A stretch of 27,542 nucleotides of DNA, taken from an uncultured Comamonadaceae bacterium. Its GTDB lineage: Bacteria > Pseudomonadota > Gammaproteobacteria > Burkholderiales > Burkholderiaceae. Within the stretch, counting starts at the first letter, position 1. Each line of letters begins with the position of its first letter. The notes beneath the pieces were generated by a model. The model had not been told where the DNA came from. It did no database searches and saw nothing but the letters and a program-made list of their open reading frames with translations. The stretch lies in assembly GCA_946482595.1 (NCBI GenBank), contig CAMLSD010000068.1, forward strand, positions 1 through 27,542, read 5' to 3'. Both the position numbers and the translations under genes were made by a program. Positions 1 to 8,406 of the stretch are shown one piece after another.

Positions 1-574
1 GCTCGTAGATCGCCTTGAGCTTGATCAGCTCGCGCACGTCCTCCTGCTCGCGGAAAAGCTTGGACATGGCCGCGCGCATGACACGGTCGGCATCGGATTC
101 GAGCTTGTCGATCTCCTCGCAGGTCTTGATGGCTGCCTCGGCGGCGTCATGCTTGCTGAGGTCCGCCAGCAACGACACGGCGTGACGCACCCGTTCGCAG
201 CACTTGGCGCTGAGGTCGGCCAGGCGCAGCACTTCGTCGGTCATGGCCCGTACGTCATAGAGCGACATCGTTTCGCTCGCATCCTGCAGCAGGTCCAGGA
301 TGTCGTCCATCGCGTTGATCAGCGAATGGATCTGTTCCCGGTCGATCGGCGTGATGAAGGTCTTGTGCAGGAGCCGGTTCACCTCGGCCGTGATCTTGTC
401 GGCCTGGCGCTCGGCATTGACCACCTCTTCGGCGTGGCGCTCGCGCGCCTCGACGTCGGCGTAGTTCTGCACCATCGCGATGAAGGCTCTCGCGCCTTCG
501 ACGATCTTGTCGCCGTGCTGGTTGAACAGTTCGAAGAAATTGCCTTCACGGGGCAACAGCTTGCCGAAGATCAT
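1..574 (-). CDS. DUF47/PhoU-like phosphate transport accessory protein (partial, 3' end cut)
   Basis: The visible 191 residues begin MIFGKLLPREGNFFELFNQH and continue as an all-helical, charged protein (NAERQADKIT, LINAMDDILDLLQDASE, KTCEEIDKLESDADRVMR). This is typical of the DUF47 (TIGR00153) family, distant PhoU relatives usually encoded just upstream of a Pit-type low-affinity phosphate permease. Family members are about 210-220 residues, so roughly 20-30 C-terminal residues lie beyond the left edge. They are cytoplasmic and thought to modulate the linked transporter; the pit gene itself is not visible and is inferred. The ATG at 574 is the only sensible start because the family begins at this motif. 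No clear Shine-Dalgarno is seen. A Pho-box-like site lies 84-101 bp upstream, making this the likely first gene of its transcript, separate from the kinase gene before it. Confidence 0.85.
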   Translation of the reverse strand, partial: MIFGKLLPREGNFFELFNQHGDKIVEGARAFIAMVQNYADVEARERHAEEVVNAERQADKITAEVNRLLHKTFITPIDREQIHSLINAMDDILDLLQDASETMSLYDVRAMTDEVLRLADLSAKCCERVRHAVSLLADLSKHDAAEAAIKTCEEIDKLESDADRVMRAAMSKLFREQEDVRELIKLKAIYE

Positions 575-657
575 GGTGGTCGGATGTGGAGCAGCGGTGG
601 GCAGGAGCAGCGCGGCTCGCGCACAAGACGACGGGCCGGGCAAAAAGTGGCGGTATT

Positions 658-675
658 GTGACAGTTTCGTGACAC
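658..675 (-). promoter_or_regulatory. Pho-box-like PhoB binding site upstream of the DUF47 gene
   Basis: Read on the minus strand, the site is GTGTCAC-GAAA-CTGTCAC: two heptamers spaced 11 bp start to start, matching the E. coli Pho box (CTGTCAT-AWAW-CTGTCAY) at 15 of 18 positions. It sits in the 130-bp gap between the kinase stop and the DUF47 start and points toward DUF47. No good -10 follows at the expected 10-11 bp (nearest is a CACTTT/TTTTTG stretch), so the promoter itself is not resolved. The link to phosphate control fits the family of the downstream gene. Confidence 0.65.
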
Positions 676-704
676 CCCCTGCCATTGGCCGCAACCCGCG
701 ACGT

Positions 705-1364
705 TCACACGCCGGCCCCCTCTGCCCTGCGCCCGCCGCGCGCGCCGACGAATCGCTCCAGTTGCGTGAGCAGCGAGTGAACGTCAGACTCCCGGTCCAC
801 TGGATTGAAGTGTTCGGTATCGACTGCAAACACCGGTGCCCCGCGGTAGCCTGAGAAATGCTCGGCATAGGCGTCACACAGGCGCTGCAGGTAGTGCTCC
901 TCGATGGCTTGTTCCATGCGGATGCCGCGCCTGCCGATGCGCTCCTTCAGGGTGGACGGCGAGGCCTGCAGCCACACGATGAGGTCGGGCTCGGGCATGT
1001 GCGGCGCCAGGTGCCCATGCATCTGGCTGTAGAGCCGGAACTCCTCGTCGCTCAGGGTCAGGCGGGCAAACAGGGCGTCCTTAGCAAAGAGGAAGTCGCT
1101 GACGACAGGACGGGCAAAGATGCCCGGCTGGCTCAGCGACCGGTACTGCTCCACGCGCTGGAACAGGAAGAACATCTGCGTCTGGAATGCATAGCGAGAC
1201 CCATCGGCATAAAAGCGGCCGAGAAACGGGTTGTCCTGCGGTCGCTCCAGCAGCAGGTCGGCCTGCAGCAGCCGCGCGAGCTTGCGCGCCAGCGTGGTCT
1301 TGCCTGCACCAATCGGCCCTTCGATCACCAGATGCCGGCATCCCGCCAGCGGCTGAACGTCCAT
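705..1364 (-). CDS. Deoxynucleoside kinase (deoxyadenosine/deoxyguanosine kinase family)
   Basis: This 219-residue protein has an N-terminal P-loop GPIGAGKT (residues 16-23) directly after a beta strand (HLVIE), as in the dNK/dCK/dGK family (PF01712). Such cytosolic enzymes phosphorylate deoxynucleosides with ATP for dNTP salvage. Other family-like segments are the substrate-side ERPQDNPFLGRFY stretch (about 40-52), the helix with FQTQMFFLFQR (about 60-70), and a lid-like RIGRRGIRMEQ (about 142-152). The family annotation is firm; which deoxynucleoside is preferred cannot be read from sequence. In Burkholderiales this gene commonly sits after folK and before panB. Here a DUF486 gene is between folK and the kinase, and DUF47, not panB, follows. 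It starts 15 nt after the DUF486 stop, so it is co-transcribed. Confidence 0.85.
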   Translation of the reverse strand: MDVQPLAGCRHLVIEGPIGAGKTTLARKLARLLQADLLLERPQDNPFLGRFYADGSRYAFQTQMFFLFQRVEQYRSLSQPGIFARPVVSDFLFAKDALFARLTLSDEEFRLYSQMHGHLAPHMPEPDLIVWLQASPSTLKERIGRRGIRMEQAIEEHYLQRLCDAYAEHFSGYRGAPVFAVDTEHFNPVDRESDVHSLLTQLERFVGARGGRRAEGAGV

Positions 1365-1379
1365 GGTCCCGCCCCGCGT

Positions 1380-1742
1380 TCAGGAGCGGAAGATGAAGTA
1401 GACCGCACCCACCAGGCACAGCCCGGCCCACACGAAGTCCATCTTGAACGGCACCTTCATGTAGATCATCGCGAACGGCACGAACACCGTCAGCGTGATC
1501 ACCTCCTGGATGATCTTGAGCTGGGCCAGCGTGAACACGCCGCTGGAATAACCGATGCGGTTGGCAGGCACCTGCAGCAGGTATTCGAACAGCGCGATGC
1601 CCCAACTGATCAGCGCAGCGATGTACCAGGGTTTGGTGGCCAGGCCCTTGAGGTGGCCGTACCAGGCAAAGGTCATGAAGACGTTCGACGCCGTCAGCAG
1701 CAGCACGGTCTGCAGTGTGACCGGCAGGGTATGGGCATTCAT
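1380..1742 (-). CDS. DUF486 family small multidrug-transporter-like membrane protein
   Basis: A 120-residue, very hydrophobic protein with about four predicted membrane helices (TLQTVLLLTASNVFMTFAWY; WYIAALISWGIALFEYLLQVP; an amphipathic IIQEVITLTVFVPFAMIYM; FVWAGLCLVGAVYFIF). Length and motifs (WYGHLK, SWGIALFEYLLQVPANRIG, FKMDFVWAGLCL) match DUF486, a DMT-superfamily group of unknown function in the inner membrane. The open frame extends upstream to 1871, but those extra 43 residues are Arg/Ala-rich and overlap folK. The ATG at 1742 fits the family and has a GGAG about 12 nt upstream. The gene lies 29 nt after folK and 15 nt before the kinase, so it is probably in their operon. No substrate can be assigned. 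Confidence 0.85.
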   Translation of the reverse strand: MNAHTLPVTLQTVLLLTASNVFMTFAWYGHLKGLATKPWYIAALISWGIALFEYLLQVPANRIGYSSGVFTLAQLKIIQEVITLTVFVPFAMIYMKVPFKMDFVWAGLCLVGAVYFIFRS

Positions 1743-1771
1743 GGCGGTGAAACTCCGGACAAGATGGGCGG

Positions 1772-2275
1772 TCAGCACGCAGCCGTCAGCCGATGGGTCG
1801 TGCGCTCGATGGGCTGGTCGGAGACGGCGGGCAGCAGTTCGGCCAGTGCCGGCTGCCCAGGGATGTGGCATGCGGGGTCGATGTCGGCCAGCGGGCGCAG
1901 CACGAACGCACGCTGGTGCATGCGTGGATGCGGCAGGGTCAGCCGCTCGTCGTGCAGGACGGTCGCGCCGTACAGCAGCAGGTCGAGGTCAAGCGTGCGG
2001 GGCGCATTGCGAAACGGCCGTTCCCGCCCGGCCTCCTGCTCGATCGCCTGCAGGACGTCGAGCAGCGCGTGTGGCGTCAGGCACGTGCGCAACCGCAGCA
2101 CGGCGTTGTAGAAGTCGGGGCCCTGCGCCTGAACGGGCGCCGAGCGATACACCGGGGACACGGCGCAGACGTCCACACCCTCGGCCGCGTGCAGCCGCGC
2201 CACCGCCCGTTGAAGGGCGGCGAGCGGGTCACCCAGGTTGCCGCCCAGGCCCACATGCGCGACGGCTGCATCCAT
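1772..2275 (-). CDS. folK: 2-amino-4-hydroxy-6-hydroxymethyldihydropteridine pyrophosphokinase
   Basis: HPPK transfers pyrophosphate from ATP to 6-hydroxymethyl-dihydropterin, the step before dihydropteroate synthase in folate synthesis (cytoplasm). The protein is about 167 residues. It shows the N-terminal GLGGNLGDP motif, the SPVYRSAP and GPDFYNAVLRL segments that shape the pterin pocket, and the PRTLDLDLLLYG signature with the two Mg-binding aspartates, followed by LTLPHPRMHQRAFVLRPLADI. All conserved features are present. The ATG at 2275 is preferred; an in-frame GTG at 2284 would add three residues. It follows pcnB by about 25 nt and is clearly in that transcript; pcnB-folK linkage is common in proteobacteria. 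Confidence 0.95.
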   Translation of the reverse strand: MDAAVAHVGLGGNLGDPLAALQRAVARLHAAEGVDVCAVSPVYRSAPVQAQGPDFYNAVLRLRTCLTPHALLDVLQAIEQEAGRERPFRNAPRTLDLDLLLYGATVLHDERLTLPHPRMHQRAFVLRPLADIDPACHIPGQPALAELLPAVSDQPIERTTHRLTAAC

Positions 2276-2299
2276 GCGCCGCACCCGATCCGCGGGAGG

Positions 2300-3844
2300 T
2301 CAATCGCCCGCAGGCTGGTCGGCGGACTCCCCGGCCGCAGCCGCCGCACCGGCGGGCTTGCGACGGCGCCGGCGCCGCTTCTTGGCCACAGGCTCGCCCG
2401 AGGCCGCGAGTGGGCCGGCACCGGCTGCAGCGGGGACGGATGTGCGTCGCTGCTGGTCCTGCCCGCGGGCCTGTTCGGCCAGGCTGCGACGTTCGTTGGC
2501 ATCGGCCAGCGAAAAGTCTTCCCACCAGCGGGCCAGGTCGGCATCGACCTCGCCTGCATCGGCACGCAGCCGCAGGAAGTCGAACCCGGCGCGAAACCGT
2601 GGCTGCTCGACCAGGGTGAACGGCCCGTTGCCGGTCCGCCGCTCGAATCGTGGCTGCATCATCCAGATCTCGCGCATGTCGGCCGCCAGCTTGCCGCGCC
2701 CGGAGATGTCGCCGATGCGGGCGTTGAACACCTTGTCGATGGCCTGGCCCAGCGCCTGGAAGGCCGGCTCGCCTGCCGCCTTGAAGCGCTGCCAGCGGTC
2801 AAGCACGTCATGCCACAGCATGCACGCCAGCATGAAGCTCGGTGCCACCGGCTTGCCCTCGGACACGCGACGGTCGGTGTCGGCCAGGGCCAGCTGCACG
2901 AACTTCTCGCGGCCGTCGTGGCGCTGCTGCTCGTCGAGCACGACATCCAGGATCGGGAACACGCCACGATGCAGACCCTGCTTGCGCAGCTCCTCGATGC
3001 TGGCCAGCGCATGGCCGGTCTGCAGCAGCTTGATGACCTCGTCGAACAGGCGAGACTGGGGCACGTTGTCAAGCAGTTCGGCCATGCGCCGCACCGGCTC
3101 GCGCGTCTTGGGTTCGATCTCGAAGCCGAGTTTTGCGGCAAAGCGCACGACACGGATGATGCGCACCGGGTCTTCGCGGTAGCGCGTCTCGGGGTCGCCG
3201 ATCATGCGCAGCAGCTTCTTCTTGGCATCGCGGATGCCGTGGTGGTAGTCGACGACGATCTCGCGCTGGGGGTCGTAGTACATCGCGTTGACCGTGAAGT
3301 CGCGCCGTGCCGCGTCCTCGATCTGGGGCCCCCAGACGTTGTCACGCAGCACACGGCCGCTGGCGTCCACCACGTGGCTCTTGCCAGCCAGGTCGGCACG
3401 CGAGGTCTTTTCGTTGCCCTCGACCTGCTCGGCCGCGGTGTTGTCGAGGTAGGCCCGGAAGGTCGATACCTCGATCACATCGCTCTCGCGGCCGCGCCCG
3501 AACACCACATGCACGATGCGAAAGCGCCGTCCGATGATGAAGGCCCGCTTGAACAGCGCCTTGACCTGCTCGGGCGTGGCATTCGTGGCCACGTCGAAGT
3601 CCTTCGGACGCAGCCCCAGGATCAGGTCCCGCACGGCGCCGCCGACGATGTAGGCCTCGTACCCGGCGGCCGACAGCGTCTGCACCACCCGCAGCGCGCG
3701 ATCGTCGACCAGCGCGGGGTCGATGCCGTGCTCGTCGCGGGTCACCTCCACGCGCTTGCCGGACACGCCGCGCGTGCCGCCCTTGGACTTCGGGGCTGTC
3801 GTGTCGGACTTGCCGAGCAGCTTATCGATGAATTTCTTGATCAT
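2300..3844 (-). CDS. pcnB: Poly(A) polymerase I
   Basis: PcnB adds poly(A) tails to RNA 3' ends, promoting decay of mRNA and small RNAs. The 514-residue protein has the class II nucleotidyltransferase core: YIVGGAVRDLILG (about 65-77), then KDFDVATNATPEQV with the metal-binding D82-x-D84, then RRFRIVHV and the head domain with RDFTVNAMYYD and EDPVRIIRVVRFAAKLGFEIE. The C-terminal region (about 470-514) is disordered and basic, with an Arg run after AKK (KRRRRRRK), as usual for RNA-binding PcnB tails. Homology to CCA-adding enzymes is strong, but length, the basic tail and linkage to folK favour PcnB. The start at 3844 lies inside the 3' end of the HAD gene (23-nt overlap) with no clear Shine-Dalgarno, suggesting translational coupling. 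Confidence 0.93.
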   Translation of the reverse strand: MIKKFIDKLLGKSDTTAPKSKGGTRGVSGKRVEVTRDEHGIDPALVDDRALRVVQTLSAAGYEAYIVGGAVRDLILGLRPKDFDVATNATPEQVKALFKRAFIIGRRFRIVHVVFGRGRESDVIEVSTFRAYLDNTAAEQVEGNEKTSRADLAGKSHVVDASGRVLRDNVWGPQIEDAARRDFTVNAMYYDPQREIVVDYHHGIRDAKKKLLRMIGDPETRYREDPVRIIRVVRFAAKLGFEIEPKTREPVRRMAELLDNVPQSRLFDEVIKLLQTGHALASIEELRKQGLHRGVFPILDVVLDEQQRHDGREKFVQLALADTDRRVSEGKPVAPSFMLACMLWHDVLDRWQRFKAAGEPAFQALGQAIDKVFNARIGDISGRGKLAADMREIWMMQPRFERRTGNGPFTLVEQPRFRAGFDFLRLRADAGEVDADLARWWEDFSLADANERRSLAEQARGQDQQRRTSVPAAAGAGPLAASGEPVAKKRRRRRRKPAGAAAAAGESADQPAGD

Positions 3845-4514
3845 TGAAGAGTTTCAGGATACGCCAGCCGCGCTGCCTGGCAGTCATTTCAAGGGCCGGC
3901 GAAGGATTGGTGGCCACGGCGTCGCTGGCTCGTTCCAGCAGCGGGAGGTCGTTCGGGGAGTCGCTGTAGAACGTGGTGCGACTGAAGTCGGCCCAGGAGG
4001 CCCCCTGGTGCGCAAGCCACTGGTCGACTCGCGTCACCTTGCCCTCGCGATACGACGGAATGCCCCGCACCCGCCCGGTGATGTTACCGGCCGCGTCGGT
4101 TTCGAGCTGCACGGCCAATAGGTGCTCGACTCCAAAGACCTCGGCGATCGGCCGGGTCACGAACTCGTTGGTCGCGGTGACGATGGCCACAAGATCGCCG
4201 CGTGCCTGGTGCTCGCGCACGAGATCCAGCGCCTGGCGATGCAGGTTGGGACGCACGACTTCATCGACAAAACGTTGACGCGCTGCCTCGCGCTCGTGGG
4301 CGGAGCGATGGCGCCAGGGCTCGGTCGAGAATGCGATGTAGGCGTCCAGGTCGAGCCGGCCGGCCTGGTACTGGGCATAGAACTCGTCGTTGCCGCGGCG
4401 GAACGCCACGGCATCGGCCCAGCCGATGCGCACCATGAACTCGCCGAAGGCATGGTCGGAGTCGAGCGGAATCAGCGTGTGATCCAGGTCGAACAGGCAC
4501 AGGCCGCGGCTCAT
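3822..4514 (-). CDS. HAD-IB family hydrolase (SerB-like phosphatase)
   Basis: A 230-residue cytosolic protein with all haloacid-dehalogenase motifs. Motif I is LFDLDHTL, with nucleophile D9 and general acid D11. A helical cap (about 20-90) follows. Motif II is in IVTATNEFV (about 111-119), a lysine is at REGK, and motif IV is YSDSPNDLPLLE, with the Mg-binding aspartates. This matches the HAD-IB subfamily (TIGR01490 type), which includes phosphoserine-phosphatase-like enzymes; the substrate is unknown. In Burkholderiales it commonly sits between hda and pcnB. Its start overlaps the hda stop as ATGA, and its end overlaps pcnB by 23 nt, so translation of the three genes is likely coupled. Calling it serB would be over-specific. 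Confidence 0.88.
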   Translation of the reverse strand: MSRGLCLFDLDHTLIPLDSDHAFGEFMVRIGWADAVAFRRGNDEFYAQYQAGRLDLDAYIAFSTEPWRHRSAHEREAARQRFVDEVVRPNLHRQALDLVREHQARGDLVAIVTATNEFVTRPIAEVFGVEHLLAVQLETDAAGNITGRVRGIPSYREGKVTRVDQWLAHQGASWADFSRTTFYSDSPNDLPLLERASDAVATNPSPALEMTARQRGWRILKLFNDQEIHR

Positions 4515-5188
4515 GCGCCCTCCTCGGCCAGCATCTGCTTGAGCAGGGGCACCGTGACGGCCCGCTTCGCGGCCAGCGAGAAGCGGTCAAGACGGTGCAG
4601 CAGCCGCATCAGGCTGCCGAGATCGCGCGAGAAGCGCGTCAACAGGTAAGTCATCACCTCGTCCGAAAGAAAGATGCCCAGGCGGTCGGCTTCGCGGCGC
4701 AGCACGGCGCGGCAGTCGCTTTCGGCCAGCGGCAGGACATGAAACACATGGCCCCAGCCCAGGCGGGAGCGCAGATCATCGCGCAAAGGCAGATCGACCG
4801 GGGGGGCGGAGCCGGAACTGGCGATCAGCATGCCCTGCGTGGTGGCCTGCACGAACAGCGAAAACGCCGCCTGCTGCTGCTCAGGACTGTACGCGCCGCA
4901 GTCGTCCAGCACCAGCAGGCGCCAGGCCTCGTCGAAGTGCCATGGCAGCGGCGTGCCGGCATCGAACCACCCCACCCGCCCTCCCGGCTGGGCGATCTCA
5001 TGGGCCAGCGCACGCAGCAGGTGGGACTTGCCCACGCCCGATTCGCCCCAGAGGTACACCGGCGCAGGCTGCGCCATGTCGTTCAGGCCGCGCAGGTGCG
5101 CCAGCGCCGCCGCATTGGCAGTGCCGAAGAAATTGTCGAACGTGTCGATCTGGTCGATGGCCAGACCGAGGGGGAGCTGCCTCATCAT
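4511..5188 (-). CDS. hda: DnaA regulatory inactivator Hda
   Basis: Hda works with the DNA-loaded sliding clamp to stimulate ATP hydrolysis by DnaA, preventing re-initiation of replication. The 225-residue protein begins MMRQLPLGLAID; the QLPLGL segment is a classic clamp-binding motif. A DnaA-like AAA+ domain follows, with Walker A GESGVGKS (about 48-55), Walker B LLVLDDC, and a sensor-like LRDDLRSRLGWG. It lacks the DnaA DNA-binding domain, as Hda should. Two adjacent ATGs (5188, 5185) are possible. The open frame runs further upstream into perM, but that part is not family-like. It lies 16 nt after perM and overlaps the HAD gene by 4 nt (ATGA). Confidence 0.93.
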   Translation of the reverse strand: MMRQLPLGLAIDQIDTFDNFFGTANAAALAHLRGLNDMAQPAPVYLWGESGVGKSHLLRALAHEIAQPGGRVGWFDAGTPLPWHFDEAWRLLVLDDCGAYSPEQQQAAFSLFVQATTQGMLIASSGSAPPVDLPLRDDLRSRLGWGHVFHVLPLAESDCRAVLRREADRLGIFLSDEVMTYLLTRFSRDLGSLMRLLHRLDRFSLAAKRAVTVPLLKQMLAEEGA

Positions 5189-5204
5189 GCGTGTCGCGGA
5201 CCGG

Positions 5205-6266
5205 TCATCCGAGGTAGAGGCGGCTTTCCAGGTAGGCGCGGCGCAGGCGTCGCACCGCCACCACCAGCACGGCACTGACAGGCAATGCGATCAGCACACC
5301 GACAAAACCGAACAGGTGGCCGAATGCCAGCAGCGCGAAGATCACCGTGATGGGATGCATGCCGATGCGTTCACCCACGAGCCGGGGGGTCAGGTACAGG
5401 CTCTCGACCACCTGGCCGACGCCATAGACCACGGCCACCGCGATCAGGCCATACCAGCCCCCGAACTGCAGCACACCCGCGAGCAGGGCCAGCACCATGC
5501 CCAGGCCGAAACCCAGGTAGGGGATGAAGACGGCCAGCCCGGTGAACACACCGACCGGCACGGCCAGGTCGAACCCGAACAGGGCCAGACCGATGCTGTA
5601 GAACGCGGCGAGGATCACCATCACGAGCAGTTGCCCGCGCAGGTATTGCCCCAGCACCTCGTCGCATTCGCCGAGGAAGGACTCCACCGGCGGGGTGAGC
5701 CGCGGAGGGATGAAGTGCTGCGCCCGCCTCACGATGCCGGGCCAGTCCATCAGCAGGTAGAACAGCACCACCGGCACCAGCACCGCATTGCCCACGATCG
5801 CGAGCACGAAGCTGCCACCGATGCGCGCCGAGCTCAGGGCGGCGGACAGCCAGTCCTCGAGATTGGCATTGAGGTACTTGACGACAAACGCCTTGATGCT
5901 TTCGGTGTCCAGCGCCACATTGACGCCGAACTGCGCCAGCCAGGGCGCGAGACGGTCGTTGAGCTGCACCGCCAGCACCGGAATCTGCTCGCGCAGCGCG
6001 GGCAGTTCCTTCGAGAGGATGGGCACCATCAGCAGCAGCAAGGCCAGCAGCAGCACGATCACCGCCACCTCGATCAGGATCACCGCCAGGATGCGCGGCA
6101 TGCGCCGCGCGGCCAGCGCCTGCACGGCAGGATGCAGCGCATAGGCCAGCACGGCCGCCACGATGAACGGCGTCAGCACGGGCGCCAGCAACCACAGCAG
6201 CAAGGCGGTGGTCACAGCAATGCCGAGCCAGGCGGCAGCCTGCTTCTGGTGGGGGGTCAAGGTCAT
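5205..6266 (-). CDS. AI-2E family transporter (PerM-like)
   Basis: A 353-residue inner-membrane protein of the AI-2E/PerM family (PF01594). Features in order: an N-terminal pair of helices (AAAWLGIAVTTALLLWLLAPVL region and a second ending YALHPAVQAL), a third helix rich in Leu/Val (VIVLLLALLLLMVP), a soluble loop with LREQIPVLAVQLNDRLAPW, then about five more helices containing PVVLFYLLMDW, YLRGQLLVMVILAAFYSIGL, FIPYLGFGLGM, and the family signature VVESLYLTPRLVGERIGMHP. Members export varied small molecules; some in this clade are sodium/proton antiporters, and the substrate here is unknown. The frame is open far upstream, across the antisense of purM, but the ATG at 6266 gives the family's normal N-terminus. 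It heads the perM-hda-HAD-pcnB run, divergent from purM as in many betaproteobacteria. Confidence 0.88.
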   Translation of the reverse strand: MTLTPHQKQAAAWLGIAVTTALLLWLLAPVLTPFIVAAVLAYALHPAVQALAARRMPRILAVILIEVAVIVLLLALLLLMVPILSKELPALREQIPVLAVQLNDRLAPWLAQFGVNVALDTESIKAFVVKYLNANLEDWLSAALSSARIGGSFVLAIVGNAVLVPVVLFYLLMDWPGIVRRAQHFIPPRLTPPVESFLGECDEVLGQYLRGQLLVMVILAAFYSIGLALFGFDLAVPVGVFTGLAVFIPYLGFGLGMVLALLAGVLQFGGWYGLIAVAVVYGVGQVVESLYLTPRLVGERIGMHPITVIFALLAFGHLFGFVGVLIALPVSAVLVVAVRRLRRAYLESRLYLG

Positions 6267-6317
6267 GACGTGGGGCAGCCCTTTGGGTCCGGGCGGCATG
6301 GCAACAGGCCAGGCCGG

Positions 6318-6323
6318 TAAAAT
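6318..6323 (+). promoter_or_regulatory. Candidate -10 element (TAAAAT) for purM
   Basis: GGTAAAATCC is the best -10 match in the 102-bp purM/perM divergent gap. No good -35 lies 16-18 bp upstream. A second candidate, TATAGG, begins at 6336. On the opposite strand TATAGAAT (6332-6339) could be a -10 for the perM operon, so divergent promoters may overlap here. Confidence 0.35.
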
Positions 6324-6340
6324 CCGCGCAAATTCTATAG

Positions 6341-6360
6341 GCCGGCGACAAACCGCCGGC
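6341..6360 (+). promoter_or_regulatory. Inverted repeat / hairpin immediately before the purM start
   Basis: A perfect 7-bp stem, GCCGGCG-ACAAAC-CGCCGGC, ends 8 nt before the purM ATG, where a Shine-Dalgarno would normally be; none is seen. It could be an RNA hairpin that limits ribosome access or a DNA operator. Function is inferred from position only. Confidence 0.45.
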
Positions 6361-6368
6361 AGCACACC

Positions 6369-7403
<1,035 letters not shown>

Positions 7404-7432
7404 GCGCCCGGGGGCGTCACCCGGGTGGGCGC
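7404..7432 (+). terminator. GC-rich hairpin after purM
   Basis: GCGCCC (7404-7409) pairs with GGGCGC (7427-7432), with extra CCCGGG-type pairing in the loop. It starts one base after the purM stop and lies between convergent genes, but there is no T-tract. It is a possible weak or bidirectional stop. Confidence 0.35.
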
Positions 7433-7473
7433 GCCACACCGTCCGCGGAACGCCTGGGTAACACCCTGGTGCC

Positions 7474-8331
7474 TCAGTGCAGGCGCGGCGGCCCGGCTCG
7501 CCGCAGTCCGTCCAGGCGCTCGGCAATGGCCAGCCGGTCATCGGCCTGGTCGGCATGCTCCACGTAGAACGTGAGGTCGGCGATGGCGGTATCGGTGTCG
7601 CCCATCTCGGCCGAAGCCAGGCCGCGATCGCGCCGCTCTTCCAAGGAGTCTGGCAGCAGCACGACCAGCCGCTGCGTCGTCAGCAGCACCCGAGGCCAGT
7701 CCTCGGCGGTGCGGTGGATCTCCTTGAGGTTGCGCAGCATCCTCGCCACCACCTCCCGTGGCGTGGCCGCCTGCAGGAACAGCCCCAGCGGCACGTCGAA
7801 GTCACCGACCAGCCCCTGCTGACGCTTGTAGGGCGTGATGCGCTCGTCGAGCTCCTCACGCGACAGCGACAGGCCATTGAACGGGTCCATCACCACCTCA
7901 CCCTGCGGCATCTTGAGCTTCACCAGGAAGTGCCCGGGGAAGGACACTCCGCGCGCCACCAGCCCGACCTGCGTGGCCAGCTCGATGTAGAGCACGGCCA
8001 GGGAGATCGGGATGCCGCGGCGCGACTGCAGCACGATGTTCAGGCAGCTGTTGTAGGGGTCGTAGTAGTCGTTGACGTTGCCCGCAAAGCCCAGCTCCTG
8101 GAAGAAATAGCGGTTGAGCATGCGCAGCCGCTGCACCGGCGGGGCGTCGGCCGCAAGGCGGCGCTTGAGGCGGTCGGCCAGGCTGTCGATGTCGGCCAGC
8201 ACGGCAGCCAGGTCAAGGTCGGGGAATTCGTCCTGGGCCAGCGACAGGGCGGCCTCGGTCAGGGAAAAGCTGGCATCGTCGGCCACCAGGGACGCGAAGT
8301 ATTCCAGCGGGGTGGGCGCCTCGAAATGCAT
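7474..8331 (-). CDS. SirB1 family protein (transglutaminase-like fold with TPR-like C-terminus)
   Basis: A 285-residue cytosolic protein. The N-terminal two thirds match the SirB1/transglutaminase-like family: LNRYFFQELGFAGNVNDYYD, then NSCLNIVLQSRRGIPISLAVLYIELA, then ARGVSFPGHFLVKL and VVMDPFNG. The C-terminal part (about 190-270) is helical and TPR-like (ARMLRNLKEIHRTAEDWPRVL; RDRGLASAEMGDTDTAIADL). The cysteine of NSCLN, the histidine of FPGHF and the aspartate of MDPF sit where a Cys-His-Asp triad would be, though activity of the family is not established. The ATG at 8331 (MHFEAPTPLEYF) is chosen because the 12 extra residues from the upstream in-frame start look like non-coding sequence. 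It lies 75 nt after murJ on the same strand, a common pairing in betaproteobacteria. Confidence 0.82.
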   Translation of the reverse strand: MHFEAPTPLEYFASLVADDASFSLTEAALSLAQDEFPDLDLAAVLADIDSLADRLKRRLAADAPPVQRLRMLNRYFFQELGFAGNVNDYYDPYNSCLNIVLQSRRGIPISLAVLYIELATQVGLVARGVSFPGHFLVKLKMPQGEVVMDPFNGLSLSREELDERITPYKRQQGLVGDFDVPLGLFLQAATPREVVARMLRNLKEIHRTAEDWPRVLLTTQRLVVLLPDSLEERRDRGLASAEMGDTDTAIADLTFYVEHADQADDRLAIAERLDGLRRAGPPRLH

Positions 8332-8406
8332 GCGCCAAGTGTAGTGGGCCGGACCACGGCACTTCAACCCGATGGCCGACCGCGTCGGGAGGCGAGCGGC
8401 GCCGCA

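Noticed and set aside
1793..3847. Very long plus-strand open frame antisense to folK and pcnB
   Set aside because: It mirrors the reverse strand of two well-conserved genes, has no family motif, and its composition (His/Gln/Val/Leu/Gly-rich) is the usual shadow of GC-rich codons.
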